64,000 bases of DNA from Novosphingobium sp. Rr 2-17 (GCF_000272475.1 NZ_AKFJ01000121.1:1-64000); one strand, 5' to 3'. Counted from the stretch's first letter, positions 8,483-17,716 are shown. Program-made: numbers and translations. The notes: generated by a model not told the origin, from the sequence alone.

Positions 8483-9852
8483 GCGGGGCCGAGCGCAGCC
8501 CGGCCGCGGGGTCGGAAGCCGCCATGCCAAAGACTGACAGCCCGCAATCCAACACGCCTGAAGCTGTCGGGCCTGAAGCCGACGAGCCAGAAGAGGCTGA
8601 GCCGGGGGCGGCATCAGCCACCTGGAAGGTGGCGCCGGAGCGGCTGGTTCTGCGGGGTAGCCCACGGCGGGCTGTCCGGTTCCGGCGGGGCATCATCGTC
8701 GGCGGTGCCGCGATTGGTTCGCTCGCCATAGCCGGCGTCGCCTGGATGGCGCTGGGGTCGAAGGCACTGCACATCGTCGAGGCCAGCACCGAAAAAGCTG
8801 TGAGCGACCGCCGCACGCCGGCCGATGCCGTTGTCGGTCTTCCGGGCGACTACAGCCAGATAAAACCAGGCACACCCATTCTCGGGCCAGCATTGCCGGG
8901 AGATCTTGGGCGTCCGATCCTCGAGCGGCAGCGCGAGTTGGCAACTGCGGTGCATGATCCGGTCGATGGTTCGACCACCCTGACGGCGGCCGAGCAGGCC
9001 GTAGAAGCCGAGCGTCAGCGGAACGCCTCGCAGGCGCACCAGGCCCGCGAGGCCGGTGTGATGGTCCAATCTTCGGCCCGAGCGGCCGCGACCCCTGCGA
9101 CTGCTGCCGCCGGCCCTGCAAGCAGCGCAGCAATGGCTGGTCAACCGGTCGTAGCCGGCGAGGCAGGGCGAGTGGCGCTTGATCCCCAGAAGGACCAGAA
9201 TAACCAGCAAAGGAAGATCGACTTCCTGGAGCAAAAAGCAGCGAGCGGTACTGCGAGCGTCCATCGTCTGCAAACGCCGGCCTCGCCCTACCAGCTCATG
9301 GCCGGGAGCATCATCGCCGCCAGTCTGGTGACAGGGCTCAACTCGGATCTGCCGGGCATGGTGGTGGCGCAAGTGACCGAGAACGTATTCGACACGGTGA
9401 CGGGGCACACTTTGCTGATCCCGCAAGGCGCGCGGCTTATCGGCACTTACGATAGCGTCGTGGCCTTCGGCCAGCGCCGGGCTTTGCTGGCATGGCAGCG
9501 GATCATCTTGCCGGACGGAAGTTCGGTCCAGATAGACAATCTGCCGGCTACCGATGCGGGAGGATATGCAGGTCTTTCCGACAAAGTGGACTTCCACACC
9601 TGGCAGCTTCTGAAGGGTGTTGCCCTCTCGACCCTGTTGGGCGTGGGCACCGAAGTGTCGTTCGGGAGCGAGGAGAGCGATCTCGTGCGCGCGATCCGTC
9701 AGTCCACCCAGCAATCCGCCAACCAGGCCGGGCAGCAGATCGTCAGCAAGAGCCTCAACATCCAGCCCACCGTCACCATCCGACCCGGTTGGCCGCTACG
9801 TGTCGTGGTTCACAAGGACATTACCCTGCGCCCCTGGGGCGGCACCGGCTGA
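8479..9852 (+). CDS. trbI: Conjugal transfer protein TrbI
   Basis: TrbI is the VirB10-like protein that spans the periplasm and connects the two membranes. The 457-residue product has an acidic Pro/Glu cytoplasmic N-terminus, a membrane helix at about 71-93, a long Ala/Gln-rich linker (about 150-260) and a C-terminal TrbI/VirB10 domain from about 275 with the recognisable LIPQGARLIGTY and VALSTLLGVGTE segments. It starts inside the last codons of trbG (ATGA). Confidence 0.96.
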   Translation: MSGAERSPAAGSEAAMPKTDSPQSNTPEAVGPEADEPEEAEPGAASATWKVAPERLVLRGSPRRAVRFRRGIIVGGAAIGSLAIAGVAWMALGSKALHIVEASTEKAVSDRRTPADAVVGLPGDYSQIKPGTPILGPALPGDLGRPILERQRELATAVHDPVDGSTTLTAAEQAVEAERQRNASQAHQAREAGVMVQSSARAAATPATAAAGPASSAAMAGQPVVAGEAGRVALDPQKDQNNQQRKIDFLEQKAASGTASVHRLQTPASPYQLMAGSIIAASLVTGLNSDLPGMVVAQVTENVFDTVTGHTLLIPQGARLIGTYDSVVAFGQRRALLAWQRIILPDGSSVQIDNLPATDAGGYAGLSDKVDFHTWQLLKGVALSTLLGVGTEVSFGSEESDLVRAIRQSTQQSANQAGQQIVSKSLNIQPTVTIRPGWPLRVVVHKDITLRPWGGTG

Positions 9853-9864
9853 GAGGAGATACCC

Positions 9865-10101
9865 ATGCTCAAGCTTGCGAAACTGCCCGACCGTACGCCC
9901 ATAAAGATCGCGCTGACAATCACTCCCGATCTAGCGAAGTTACTGGGCGATTACACCGCGATCTACAATCGCACTTATGGCGACAAAGCAGAAATGGCGG
10001 AACTCCTACCCGCCATGCTGGAGGCATTCCTCGCCAGCGATCGCGCATTTGCGAAGATGCGCCGCGATATCGCTACGTCGGAACAGTCCAGCGGTGGATG
10101 A
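9865..10101 (+). CDS. DUF2274 family protein
   Basis: This 78-residue protein matches the small DUF2274 family that regularly follows trbI in alphaproteobacterial trb operons. It starts LKLAKLPDRTPIKI and continues into an amphipathic helical core (ITPDLAKLLGDYTAIYNRTY). The layout resembles a ribbon-helix-helix-like fold, but its function is not known. It has a GAGGAG ribosome site 12 bases after the trbI stop and is surely co-transcribed with it. Confidence 0.9.
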   Translation: MLKLAKLPDRTPIKIALTITPDLAKLLGDYTAIYNRTYGDKAEMAELLPAMLEAFLASDRAFAKMRRDIATSEQSSGG

Positions 10102-10108
10102 TGTCACT

Positions 10109-10438
10109 ATGGCCGTGATGTCGTTGAACCAAGCCGCCAAGTTCCTTGGCCTACACCCGAACTCAGTCCGAAAACATGCCCGATTGGGCGGCCTGCCAGC
10201 CGCGAAAGTCGGGCGTCAGTGGCGGTTCATCGAACACGACCTTGTCGCATGGATGCGTGGGCGGTATTCTGGTCAGGCATGGGTGCAGCTGAGTGCCGAC
10301 CAAAAGGAGGCAGCATGGCACTCTGGAACCGTGCAGGAACATATTACGTCAAACTCACAGCGCCTGACGGAACACTCATTAGACACTCTACTGGAACGTC
10401 CGACAGGAAAAAGGCGGAGGAATACCACGACCGGCTAA
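10109..10438 (+). CDS. Helix-turn-helix (excisionase-like) protein
   Basis: The predicted product has 109 residues. Residues about 5-50 form a MerR/Xis-like winged helix typical of excisionase-family proteins: MSLNQAAKFLGLHPNSVRKH followed by a wing and the segment WRFIEHDLVAWMR. Such proteins act as recombination directionality factors or regulators for tyrosine integrases. The last 41 codons overlap the start of the integrase gene in a different frame, so the C-terminal part after about residue 65 is low-complexity and may not be conserved. The ATG at 10109 is chosen because it is the first one after the DUF2274 stop; a second ATG at 10118 is equally possible. Confidence 0.75.
   Translation: MAVMSLNQAAKFLGLHPNSVRKHARLGGLPAAKVGRQWRFIEHDLVAWMRGRYSGQAWVQLSADQKEAAWHSGTVQEHITSNSQRLTEHSLDTLLERPTGKRRRNTTTG
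10302..10310 (+). promoter_or_regulatory. Strong ribosome binding site deciding the integrase start
   Basis: AAAAGGAGG lies four bases before the ATG at 10315. It is near-perfectly complementary to the 16S anti-Shine-Dalgarno sequence. It sits inside the overlapping helix-turn-helix reading frame. It supports the 361-residue integrase start over longer readings. Confidence 0.8.
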
Positions 10439-11400
10439 AGGCCGAATTGTGGGATATTGCCAGGCTGAAGCAGAAGCCGAAACGCACTTGGGACGAGGCG
10501 GCTTTGCGGTGGCTGAAGGAGAAGGCACACAAGAAATCCTATCGGGACGATGTGAGCCGGATCCGATGGTTCACCAAGCATCTGCGTGGCAAGAGAATGG
10601 ATCAGGTGAACCGGGACATGATCGACGGGATACTCTCTCGCCATCTTCCCAATGCCAGCGATCGCACCAAGGATCTTTACGTGGCGCTCGTCCGCGCCAT
10701 TTTCCGGAAGGCGCAGCGGGAATGGGAATGGCTGGATCAGATACCGGCGTTCAAGACCTACATGAGAAGCGGGAAGGTCAGGGTTCGGTATCTTACGCAG
10801 GACCAAGCCAAGGCGCTCATGGACTGTCTACCAGCTCATCAGCGTGAGGTCGTCTTGTTCGCATTGTCAACGGGCTTGCGTCAGGGAAACATACTCAATC
10901 TGACGTGGGATCAGATCCATCTGGACCGTCGCATGGCAATGATCGAGCATGGCGACACCAAGAATGGGGAAGCTTTGGGCGTTCCTTTGAATGATGTCGC
11001 CATGAGTGTCCTGGAACGGCAGCAAGGCAAACATCAGACGCATGTGTTCACATATCGGGGCAGGCCGCTTCGATCGGCGAATACAAGATCCTGGCGCGCT
11101 GCGTTGAAGGCCTGCGGCATTGATAATTTCCGCTGGCATGATTTGCGGCATACCTGGGCGAGTTGGCTCCGGCAAAATGATGTCCCCACTTGGGTGCTTC
11201 AGGAGCTGGGGGGATGGAAGTCAGAAACGATGGTGCGCCGCTACGCGCATATGTCGGTCAAGCATCTGGCCCCTTACGCCGACCAGCTGATTATTCCGGT
11301 CACAAACGCCGATGTGGCAAACGCGGCGGAAAAGCTGGAAGGAGTAGGTCACAAAAATGGTCACAGTCCGAAGAGGCCGAACCTCTATCTCGTTACATAA
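10315..11400 (+). CDS. Tyrosine site-specific integrase
   Basis: This enzyme should integrate and excise the element at the adjacent tRNA-Lys gene. The 361-residue protein has a short N-terminal arm-binding-like region, a core-binding SAM-like domain (about 58-145) and a catalytic domain from about 155. The catalytic residues are all visible: Arg189 in STGLRQGN, Lys216 in DTKNGE, His275 and Arg278 in WHDLRHTW, Trp301 in LGGWKS and nucleophile Tyr310 in MVRRYAHMS. The gene is complete and intact, so the element may still be able to excise. It reads towards the 3' end of tRNA-Lys, only 33 bases away. Confidence 0.95.
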   Translation: MALWNRAGTYYVKLTAPDGTLIRHSTGTSDRKKAEEYHDRLKAELWDIARLKQKPKRTWDEAALRWLKEKAHKKSYRDDVSRIRWFTKHLRGKRMDQVNRDMIDGILSRHLPNASDRTKDLYVALVRAIFRKAQREWEWLDQIPAFKTYMRSGKVRVRYLTQDQAKALMDCLPAHQREVVLFALSTGLRQGNILNLTWDQIHLDRRMAMIEHGDTKNGEALGVPLNDVAMSVLERQQGKHQTHVFTYRGRPLRSANTRSWRAALKACGIDNFRWHDLRHTWASWLRQNDVPTWVLQELGGWKSETMVRRYAHMSVKHLAPYADQLIIPVTNADVANAAEKLEGVGHKNGHSPKRPNLYLVT

Positions 11401-11433
11401 GGCCTGTAACCGACTGGAATATAGGGAGAAAAA

Positions 11434-11509
<76 letters not shown>

Positions 11510-11614
11510 ACACTGCCGGTCTTCGGGAGCCTTGCAGCTCCCCGCCGATTCGGCGGCGGAGACGTCCCTATAAAGGCTGGATTCGGGATGAAAAGAGGGA
11601 ATATGCGAAATGTT
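11510..11614. other. Intergenic region between rodA and tRNA-Lys
   Basis: It contains an inverted repeat near 11538-11561 (CCGCCGA and TCGGCGG arms), which could end rodA transcription or lie in the tRNA-Lys promoter region. There is no T-run, so the role is not clear. No coding signal is seen. Confidence 0.4.
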
Positions 11615-12727
11615 TCAGAAGAAGTTCGAACGCGTTTGATTCCAACGGTTTACGGCCATGATAATGCCCAGGCAGATCATGTTGGTCAGCATCGAGGTGC
11701 CGCCGTGGCTCATGAAGGGTAGGGGGATGCCGACGACGGGGGCCAAGCCCATCACCATCATCAAGTTGATCATGACATAGAAGAACATCGTGGCGGTCAT
11801 GCCGGCGGCGAGCAGGCTCGAGAAGCGATCGGGCGCGCGGCGAGCGACGCGCATGCCCCAGCCGATCACGATTGCGAATACGATCAGCACGAACAGGCCG
11901 CCGGCCAGCCCCCACTCTTCCGACATCGTGGCGAAGACGAAATCGGTGTGGGCCTCTGGTAGGTATTGCAGGTGGCTTTGAGTGCCGTTGCCGAAGCCTT
12001 TGCCGAATACTCCGCCCGACCCGATGGCGATCTTCGACTGGGTGATGTGGTAGCCGGTGCCCAGCGGGTCGCCCTCTGGGTCCATGAACACGAGGATGCG
12101 GTTGCGCTGGTAGTCATGCAACAGGGTGAAGAAGGCGATCGGGACAGTCACCATGCCCGCGCCGGCCACTGCCACGAACCACCAAAGCGGGAGACCGGCG
12201 AGGAACATCGTCAGCGCTCCGCCAAAGCAGATCGCGAGCGCAGTGCCCAGATCGGGCTGGACGATCACAAGCAGCGCCGGAAGCGCTATCAGGACGCCGG
12301 CCGGCACCAGCCCGCGCCAGCTTGCGGTCATCGCATGGGGCAGCGTTTCGTAGAAGCGCGCCAGCACCAGCACGATCGCGGGCTTCATCAGCTCTGAAGG
12401 CTGGAGCGACATGAAACCGAGGTTGAGCCAGCGTTGGCTGCCACCGCCCACCGCGCCGATCAATTCCACCAGCACCAGCAGCACCAGGATCGCGCCATAG
12501 ACGGGGTAGGCCGCCATCCGGAACACGTTGCGGTTGATGCGCGAGATGCCGATCGCCATGGTCAGGAAGACCATGAACCGAACCACGTGGGTGAGGGCGT
12601 AAGGCTGAAGGTGACCGCCCGCCGCCGAATAGAGCACGGCAGCGCCTAGTGCGACGAGGCCGCACAAGGGGATAAGCATCTGCCATGGCTGCCGGGCGAT
12701 CGCTTCGGGGACGATCGAAGGGGTCAT
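11615..12727 (-). CDS. rodA: Rod shape-determining protein RodA (SEDS glycosyltransferase)
   Basis: RodA polymerises lipid II into glycan strands during cell elongation, working with PBP2 and MreB in the inner membrane. The 370-residue protein has about ten hydrophobic helices and conserved SEDS signatures such as GSQRWLNLG, QPSELMK, QPDLGTAL and the C-terminal VVGIPLPFMSHGGTS. The start overlaps the mrdA stop by four bases (12724-12727), so it is the last gene of the mreBCD-mrdA-rodA operon. Confidence 0.97.
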   Translation of the reverse strand: MTPSIVPEAIARQPWQMLIPLCGLVALGAAVLYSAAGGHLQPYALTHVVRFMVFLTMAIGISRINRNVFRMAAYPVYGAILVLLVLVELIGAVGGGSQRWLNLGFMSLQPSELMKPAIVLVLARFYETLPHAMTASWRGLVPAGVLIALPALLVIVQPDLGTALAICFGGALTMFLAGLPLWWFVAVAGAGMVTVPIAFFTLLHDYQRNRILVFMDPEGDPLGTGYHITQSKIAIGSGGVFGKGFGNGTQSHLQYLPEAHTDFVFATMSEEWGLAGGLFVLIVFAIVIGWGMRVARRAPDRFSSLLAAGMTATMFFYVMINLMMVMGLAPVVGIPLPFMSHGGTSMLTNMICLGIIMAVNRWNQTRSNFF

Positions 12728-14829
12728 TGCGGATTGCCTCCCGATGGGCCGGATGAGGGAGCGGGTGAGGGCTGGGGCGCAACGCTGCCGGACGTGGCCA
12801 CACCCGCCGGTTCCGGCGCCGGCGACTGTGCTTCGCTGACGATGGGCTGGCGTTCGTCCTGCGAGGCGCTGTCGGCTTCCTGCACTTTGCGGTTCGCTTC
12901 TTCAGGCGAGACGGCTGGCGCGCGCACGCCGTATTCGGCGGAATACGTGCGATAGCGCGCATCGAGCCGCTCTTTCGGGGTGCCGCCCCAGCCTTTTTCC
13001 AATTCGAGGAGGATGTCCATCCCCTTCTGCTTGTCGAAGATGTAGGTCAGGATGTCGCGCGCGATGGGGTAGGCGGAAGGCGAACCGCCGCCATGCTCGA
13101 TCACTACCGAGACGGCGTAGATCGGGTTTTCCACCGGCGCAAAGCAGATGAAGTGGCCGTGGTCGCGGTGCTTCCACAAGCCACCCTTGCCGTTGCCGAC
13201 GTTGAGGCCGACGACTTGCGCGGTGCCGGTCTTGCCCGCCAGCTTGATGTCGGGGAAGGGGAGCCGGGCATGCGGTGCCGAGCCTGGACCGTTGGCGACA
13301 TCGGACATGGCGCGGCGGACATATTCGATGTGGTCCTGCGGAATGCCCATGGAAGCTGGCGCTTTATGTTGGGGGTCCGGCAGCAAGCGGGGCATGATGA
13401 TCTTGCCGCTGGCAAGGCGTGAGGCCTGTACTGCCTGCTGAAGAGGGTTCACCAGAAAATAGCCCTGGCCGATCGTGGCGTTGACCGTGTCGAACGTCTG
13501 CCATTCCTTGCCGTACTTGCGCTGTTTCCAGGCCGGGTCGGGCACGGTGCCGTAGGACTGGCCGGAAACCGGCAGCGGAAATTCCTGCCCCAGGCCTAGC
13601 CGGCGCGCCATGGCCGCGATCGGGTCCATGCCGATGCGCTGGGCGAAGTGGTAGAAATAGACGTCGCAGCTTTGATAAATGCCCTTGGCCATGTTGACCT
13701 GGCCGTGGCCACGATGCTGCCAGCAGTGGAACACGCGGTTGCCCACGCGCAGACCGCCGTTGCAATTGACGGTCTCGTTGGGATCAAGCCCGGCCTCGAG
13801 GAACGACAGGGCAACCATCGGCTTGACCGTGGAGCCGGGCGGATAAAGCCCGCGCAGCACCTTGTTGCGCAAAGGCACATGGTCGTCGTCCGACAGCATC
13901 TTCCATTCCAGGCGGCCAATGCCATCGGAAAAGCTGTTGGGATCAAAGCTGGGCATCGAGCACATGGCAAGCACGTCGCCGTTGCGGCAGTCCATCACCA
14001 CCGCTGCGCCCGATTCCACGCCGATCCGCCTGGCCGCATAATCCTGAATCTGGGCGTCGATCGTCAGCTTAAGCGTTTTGCCGGGGATGTCCTCGCGCGT
14101 GTCCAGATCGCGCACGACCCGGCCCGAGGCGGTGACTTCCACCCGGCGGGCGCCGGGGGTGCCGCGCAAGTCCTTCTCGAAGATCTTCTCCAGCGCGTCC
14201 TTGCCCACTTTGTAACCAGGCGTGATGAGGACGGGATCGTGGTCCTTCTCGTACTCTTCGGCAGAGGCGGGGCCGACATAGCCGATGAGGTGGCCCACCG
14301 AAGGCCCGGTCGGATAAAACCGCGAAAAACCGCGCTGGGTGACGACGCCAGGCAAATCGGGCAATCGGACGCTGACGGCGGCGAAGCGTTCCCAGTCCAG
14401 CCCCGATGCCACTTCGACCGGAGCAAGGCCGCGGGACTTGTCGATCTTGTCGTGCAGATCCTGCAGCGCGATCGGGGTGAGCGAAAGCAGCTTGCCCAGT
14501 TCGGCAATGGTCCGGTCGCCGTCCTGCAAGCGCTCGGGGATGAGATCGACGCGGAAGTCTGCGCGGTTGGACGCCAGCGGCGTGCCGTTACGATCGAGCA
14601 CCCAGCCACGCCGGGGCGGGATCAAGGACAAGTTGACGCGGTTGCTCTCTGCCTCAAGCTTGTACTTCTCGTTCTCGAACACGGCGAGATAGGCCATGCG
14701 AGTGGCGAGAAGCATGCCGATCCCACCTTGGATGCCGGTCACCACCACGGTGCGGCGATCGAAGCTGTTGCGCAAAGTGCCGGTGGTGACATGGCGCGGC
14801 TTGAGGAGCCGGCGGAAATTGATCTTCAT
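12724..14829 (-). CDS. mrdA: Penicillin-binding protein 2 (peptidoglycan transpeptidase)
   Basis: PBP2 crosslinks peptidoglycan in the elongation machinery. The 701-residue protein has a membrane anchor near residues 25-45, a dimerisation/pedestal domain and a transpeptidase domain. The active-site serine is Ser333 in the STVK motif; an SCD element follows in YQSCDVYF; the KTG motif is at about 533-535. After the catalytic domain comes a tail of roughly 75 residues rich in Pro, Ala, Ser and Glu, predicted to be disordered. The ATG at 14829 overlaps the mreD stop (ATGA); longer readings run into mreD. Confidence 0.96.
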   Translation of the reverse strand: MKINFRRLLKPRHVTTGTLRNSFDRRTVVVTGIQGGIGMLLATRMAYLAVFENEKYKLEAESNRVNLSLIPPRRGWVLDRNGTPLASNRADFRVDLIPERLQDGDRTIAELGKLLSLTPIALQDLHDKIDKSRGLAPVEVASGLDWERFAAVSVRLPDLPGVVTQRGFSRFYPTGPSVGHLIGYVGPASAEEYEKDHDPVLITPGYKVGKDALEKIFEKDLRGTPGARRVEVTASGRVVRDLDTREDIPGKTLKLTIDAQIQDYAARRIGVESGAAVVMDCRNGDVLAMCSMPSFDPNSFSDGIGRLEWKMLSDDDHVPLRNKVLRGLYPPGSTVKPMVALSFLEAGLDPNETVNCNGGLRVGNRVFHCWQHRGHGQVNMAKGIYQSCDVYFYHFAQRIGMDPIAAMARRLGLGQEFPLPVSGQSYGTVPDPAWKQRKYGKEWQTFDTVNATIGQGYFLVNPLQQAVQASRLASGKIIMPRLLPDPQHKAPASMGIPQDHIEYVRRAMSDVANGPGSAPHARLPFPDIKLAGKTGTAQVVGLNVGNGKGGLWKHRDHGHFICFAPVENPIYAVSVVIEHGGGSPSAYPIARDILTYIFDKQKGMDILLELEKGWGGTPKERLDARYRTYSAEYGVRAPAVSPEEANRKVQEADSASQDERQPIVSEAQSPAPEPAGVATSGSVAPQPSPAPSSGPSGGNPQ

Positions 14830-15371
14830 CGCAGGACCACGATCGGCGTCAGGCGCAAGCGGTCGGCGAACGCGACCAAGCGCCCGACGATAGGATAGGC
14901 GACCACGGAAATCACGACCTGCGGTAACACCACGGCAAGCGGTGCGGCCGCGCCGGTGATGTTTGCCAAGCCCAGGCACAAGACGAGGTACGCGACGATC
15001 AGCCCGACCGCGACGAGCCATTCGGTAAGGAAGTTGCGCCAAGGCAGACGCGCTTCGATCACGTCCAATCCGATCGCTGCCAGCGACCAGAGCATCACGG
15101 CAGAGCCGAACGGCTGCCCCGAAAACAGATCGTCGGCAATGCCGAGCGGCAGGCCGGCCCAGATCGGCAGCAGTCCGGGGCGCAGTTGTCGCCAGGCCAC
15201 GAACGTCAGAAAACCCAGGGGTGGCAACACCGGGGCCGACGCAATCATCAGCCAGCCCGGCAGGATCGAACCCAGCACGATGGTTACCCACGGCAAACTG
15301 CGCGCCAACAGCGGCGACGGCGCGCGATTGATTCGGGGGCGACCCAGAACCGTGCGGGACAGCAGCGTCAC
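14826..15371 (-). CDS. mreD: Rod shape-determining protein MreD
   Basis: MreD is a small polytopic membrane protein of the elongasome. The 181-residue product has several hydrophobic helices and the segment WAGLPLGIADDLFSGQPFG that is typical of the family. The GTG at 15371 overlaps the mreC stop (GTGA), and the product then begins TLLSRTVLG. Other upstream starts would lie inside mreC. It is the third gene of the operon and ends by overlapping mrdA. Confidence 0.92.
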   Translation of the reverse strand: MTLLSRTVLGRPRINRAPSPLLARSLPWVTIVLGSILPGWLMIASAPVLPPLGFLTFVAWRQLRPGLLPIWAGLPLGIADDLFSGQPFGSAVMLWSLAAIGLDVIEARLPWRNFLTEWLVAVGLIVAYLVLCLGLANITGAAAPLAVVLPQVVISVVAYPIVGRLVAFADRLRLTPIVVLR

Positions 15372-16255
15372 GGCTTCTTGCTTCCGGGCAAGGGCGCGGG
15401 CGGCGGCGGATCGGGCAGCGACCACGCCTTCTCGATCAGCACGTAGTCGGTATCCGACGGATTGCTCACCACGCGGGCGATGGCGCCGTCGCGCAGCAGT
15501 TCGGTGACGACCGCGATCGGCGTATTGGGACGATAGAGCCCGCCAGACCCGGAGGTAACGATAGCGTCCCCCTTGCGCAGGGGATTGAGGCCCAGGTTGA
15601 TGAGGCGGATGCGGATGGTGCCGTCGCCATGCCCTTGGGCAAAGCCTGCCACGCCATCGCGGGCACGACGAACGGGAACAATACTTTCGGTGTCGGTGAT
15701 GAGCAGCACCCGCGATGTCGAGTGACCGACCTCCAACACCCGCCCGACCAACCCTACTTCCGAACGTACCGGCATGCCCTTGGTCACGCCGCGATCGGCG
15801 CCTGCACCCAGCGTGGCGTAACGGCGCGTACTGCCGCCGGTGGAAGCCGTGAGGCGAGCGTAGGCAACTTGGCCGCCGCCTTCCTCCCGCACGCCCAGCA
15901 ACGCCTTGAGGCGCGCGTTTTCCACTTCGGTGGCTTGTGCGGCGACCAAGCGCGACTTGGCGCTCGCCAGTTCCCGCTCAAGCTGGGCGGTACGGCTGCC
16001 GCGCTGGACGAAACCGGATATCTCGGCCCAGACGTCGTGACCGGCAGCCCTCGTCTTGGCGCTGGCCTGGGATGCCGGCTCGGTCACGTCCGCTGCTGCG
16101 CCACGCAGGAATGCGAACGCATCCGGCCTGACGTACGAAACAACAAGAAGCCCAAGCCCGATCACGACGCCGAGCACGCCGGCGGCGTAACTGAAAAACG
16201 TCGTGTATTGCGCCCTGCGGGAAAATCCGGAGCGCCGATTTGCTGGCGGTGCCAT
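15368..16255 (-). CDS. mreC: Rod shape-determining protein MreC
   Basis: MreC is a bitopic periplasmic scaffold that links MreB, PBP2 and RodA. The 295-residue protein has a membrane helix near residues 20-42, a coiled-coil segment around 85-118 (QLERELASAKSRLVAAQ) and a beta-rich domain with the family segments GVTKGMPV and GLVGRV. The C-terminus is Pro-rich. An AGGAG on the minus strand at 16266-16270 supports the ATG at 16255. Confidence 0.96.
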   Translation of the reverse strand: MAPPANRRSGFSRRAQYTTFFSYAAGVLGVVIGLGLLVVSYVRPDAFAFLRGAAADVTEPASQASAKTRAAGHDVWAEISGFVQRGSRTAQLERELASAKSRLVAAQATEVENARLKALLGVREEGGGQVAYARLTASTGGSTRRYATLGAGADRGVTKGMPVRSEVGLVGRVLEVGHSTSRVLLITDTESIVPVRRARDGVAGFAQGHGDGTIRIRLINLGLNPLRKGDAIVTSGSGGLYRPNTPIAVVTELLRDGAIARVVSNPSDTDYVLIEKAWSLPDPPPPAPLPGSKKP

Positions 16256-16375
16256 GCGCCATGCACTCCTGTGATCGGCCCAACCTGCCGCATTTGCAGC
16301 ACTTGAACCAAAAAATCAGGAGGGCTGAGCCGATCCCGTCATCGCGCGGAGCCGGCCGTCCCTCCTGCAAACGCG

Positions 16376-17422
16376 TCAGGCGGACATCAGTACGCCGCGA
16401 TAAATCGGATCTTCCATGGCACGTCCAGTGCCCAGCGCGACGCATGACAGCGGGTCTTCGGCGACGCTGACCGGCAGGCCGGTTTCTTCACGCAGATAAT
16501 CGTCGAGCCCCTGAATCAGCGCGCCGCCGCCGGTGAGCACGATGCCTTGATCGACGATGTCGGCGGCCAGTTCAGGCGCGGTGTTTTCCAGCGCGATCCG
16601 CACGCCTTCGACGATGGCGCCGATCGGTTCGGCCAGCGCCTCTGCGACGTTGGCCTGCGAAATGGTGATTTCCTTGGGCACGCCGTTGACGAGGTCGCGA
16701 CCCTTGATCTGGATCAGCTCGCCCACACCGTCTGCCGGCATAACGGCGATGCCGTATTCCTTCTTGATCCGCTCTGCCGTGGCGTCGCCGATCAGCAGGT
16801 TGTGGTGGCGGCGCACGTAAGAGACGATCGATTCGTCCATCTTGTCTCCGCCGACGCGGACCGAAGTGGTGTAGGCCAGACCACGCAGCGACAGCACCGC
16901 GACTTCGGTAGTGCCGCCGCCGATATCGACTACCATCGAGCCGACCGGTTCGGTCACCGGCATGTCGGCGCCGATTGCAGCGGCCATGGGTTCCAGGATC
17001 AGGAAAACCTGGCTGGCGCCGGCATTGCTGGCAGCATCGCGAATGGCGCGGCGCTCGACCGAGGTGGAGCCCGATGGCACGCAGATCACGATCTCGGGGT
17101 AACGGAACAAGTTCTTCTTGCCGTGTACCTTGCGGATGAAGTGCTTGATCATCTCTTCGGCGATTTCGATGTCGGCGATCACGCCGTCGCGAAGCGGGCG
17201 GATGGCTTCGATATTGTCAGGCGTCTTGCCCATCATCATCTTGGCATCGTCGCCAACGGCCTTCACTTTCTTGACGCCGTTCAGCGTCTCGATCGCCACC
17301 ACCGAGGGTTCGTTGAGGACGATTCCGCGATCCTGCACGTAGACCAGTGTATTGGCCGTCCCCAAGTCGATCGCCATGTTCTGAGAGCCGAGTTTGAAGA
17401 ATCGCGAAAAGAGGCCGGCCAT
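16376..17422 (-). CDS. mreB: Cell shape actin homologue MreB
   Basis: MreB forms membrane-bound actin-like filaments that direct lateral wall synthesis. The 348-residue form chosen here starts at the ATG at 17422 (AGLFSRFFKLG), matching the usual MreB start; a GTG at 17464 would add 14 residues without homologous character. Actin-fold motifs are visible: phosphate 1 DLGTANTLVYV and phosphate 2 DIGGGTTEVAVLS. The 120 bases between mreB and mreC allow separate control, but gene order suggests one operon with mreCD-mrdA-rodA. Confidence 0.97.
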   Translation of the reverse strand: MAGLFSRFFKLGSQNMAIDLGTANTLVYVQDRGIVLNEPSVVAIETLNGVKKVKAVGDDAKMMMGKTPDNIEAIRPLRDGVIADIEIAEEMIKHFIRKVHGKKNLFRYPEIVICVPSGSTSVERRAIRDAASNAGASQVFLILEPMAAAIGADMPVTEPVGSMVVDIGGGTTEVAVLSLRGLAYTTSVRVGGDKMDESIVSYVRRHHNLLIGDATAERIKKEYGIAVMPADGVGELIQIKGRDLVNGVPKEITISQANVAEALAEPIGAIVEGVRIALENTAPELAADIVDQGIVLTGGGALIQGLDDYLREETGLPVSVAEDPLSCVALGTGRAMEDPIYRGVLMSA

Positions 17423-17716
17423 CGAATATCCGTTGGTTTTCCCGTCGTTTGCCGAGTGCGTCACGCACCGGTCGACAGGTGAGGGGCAGTGAAGGGGCCG
17501 CCTTAGCCTAACGATTCGTGAAACGCCAAAATTTTGTGTCGAATAACCGTGGGATTCGCGCGGAGCCTGTCTCGAAAATAAGCCCGTTCGTCTCTAGGTT
17601 CTCCCGGCTCCAGATTTTATCGGAAACCAAATGCCGTTTCGGGTTGGTCCGCCTGGATCGCCGTGCGTTGTTGGCGGTTGCATCCGTTCGGCCAGGAGCG
17701 GACAAAGGAATTTGAA
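17423..17716. other. Divergent promoter region between mreB and mutL
   Basis: This 294-base stretch separates two genes that point away from each other. It includes a locally AT-richer section at 17511-17600 (around ccaaaattttgtg and gaaaataagc), the likely site of both promoters. I cannot define convincing -35/-10 pairs. A AAAGGAA ribosome site for mutL is at 17705-17711. Confidence 0.4.

Noticed and set aside
10219..10314. Longer integrase start within the helix-turn-helix gene
   Set aside because: The extra 32 residues have no homologous character, and the AAAAGGAGG four bases before ATG 10315 marks the true start.
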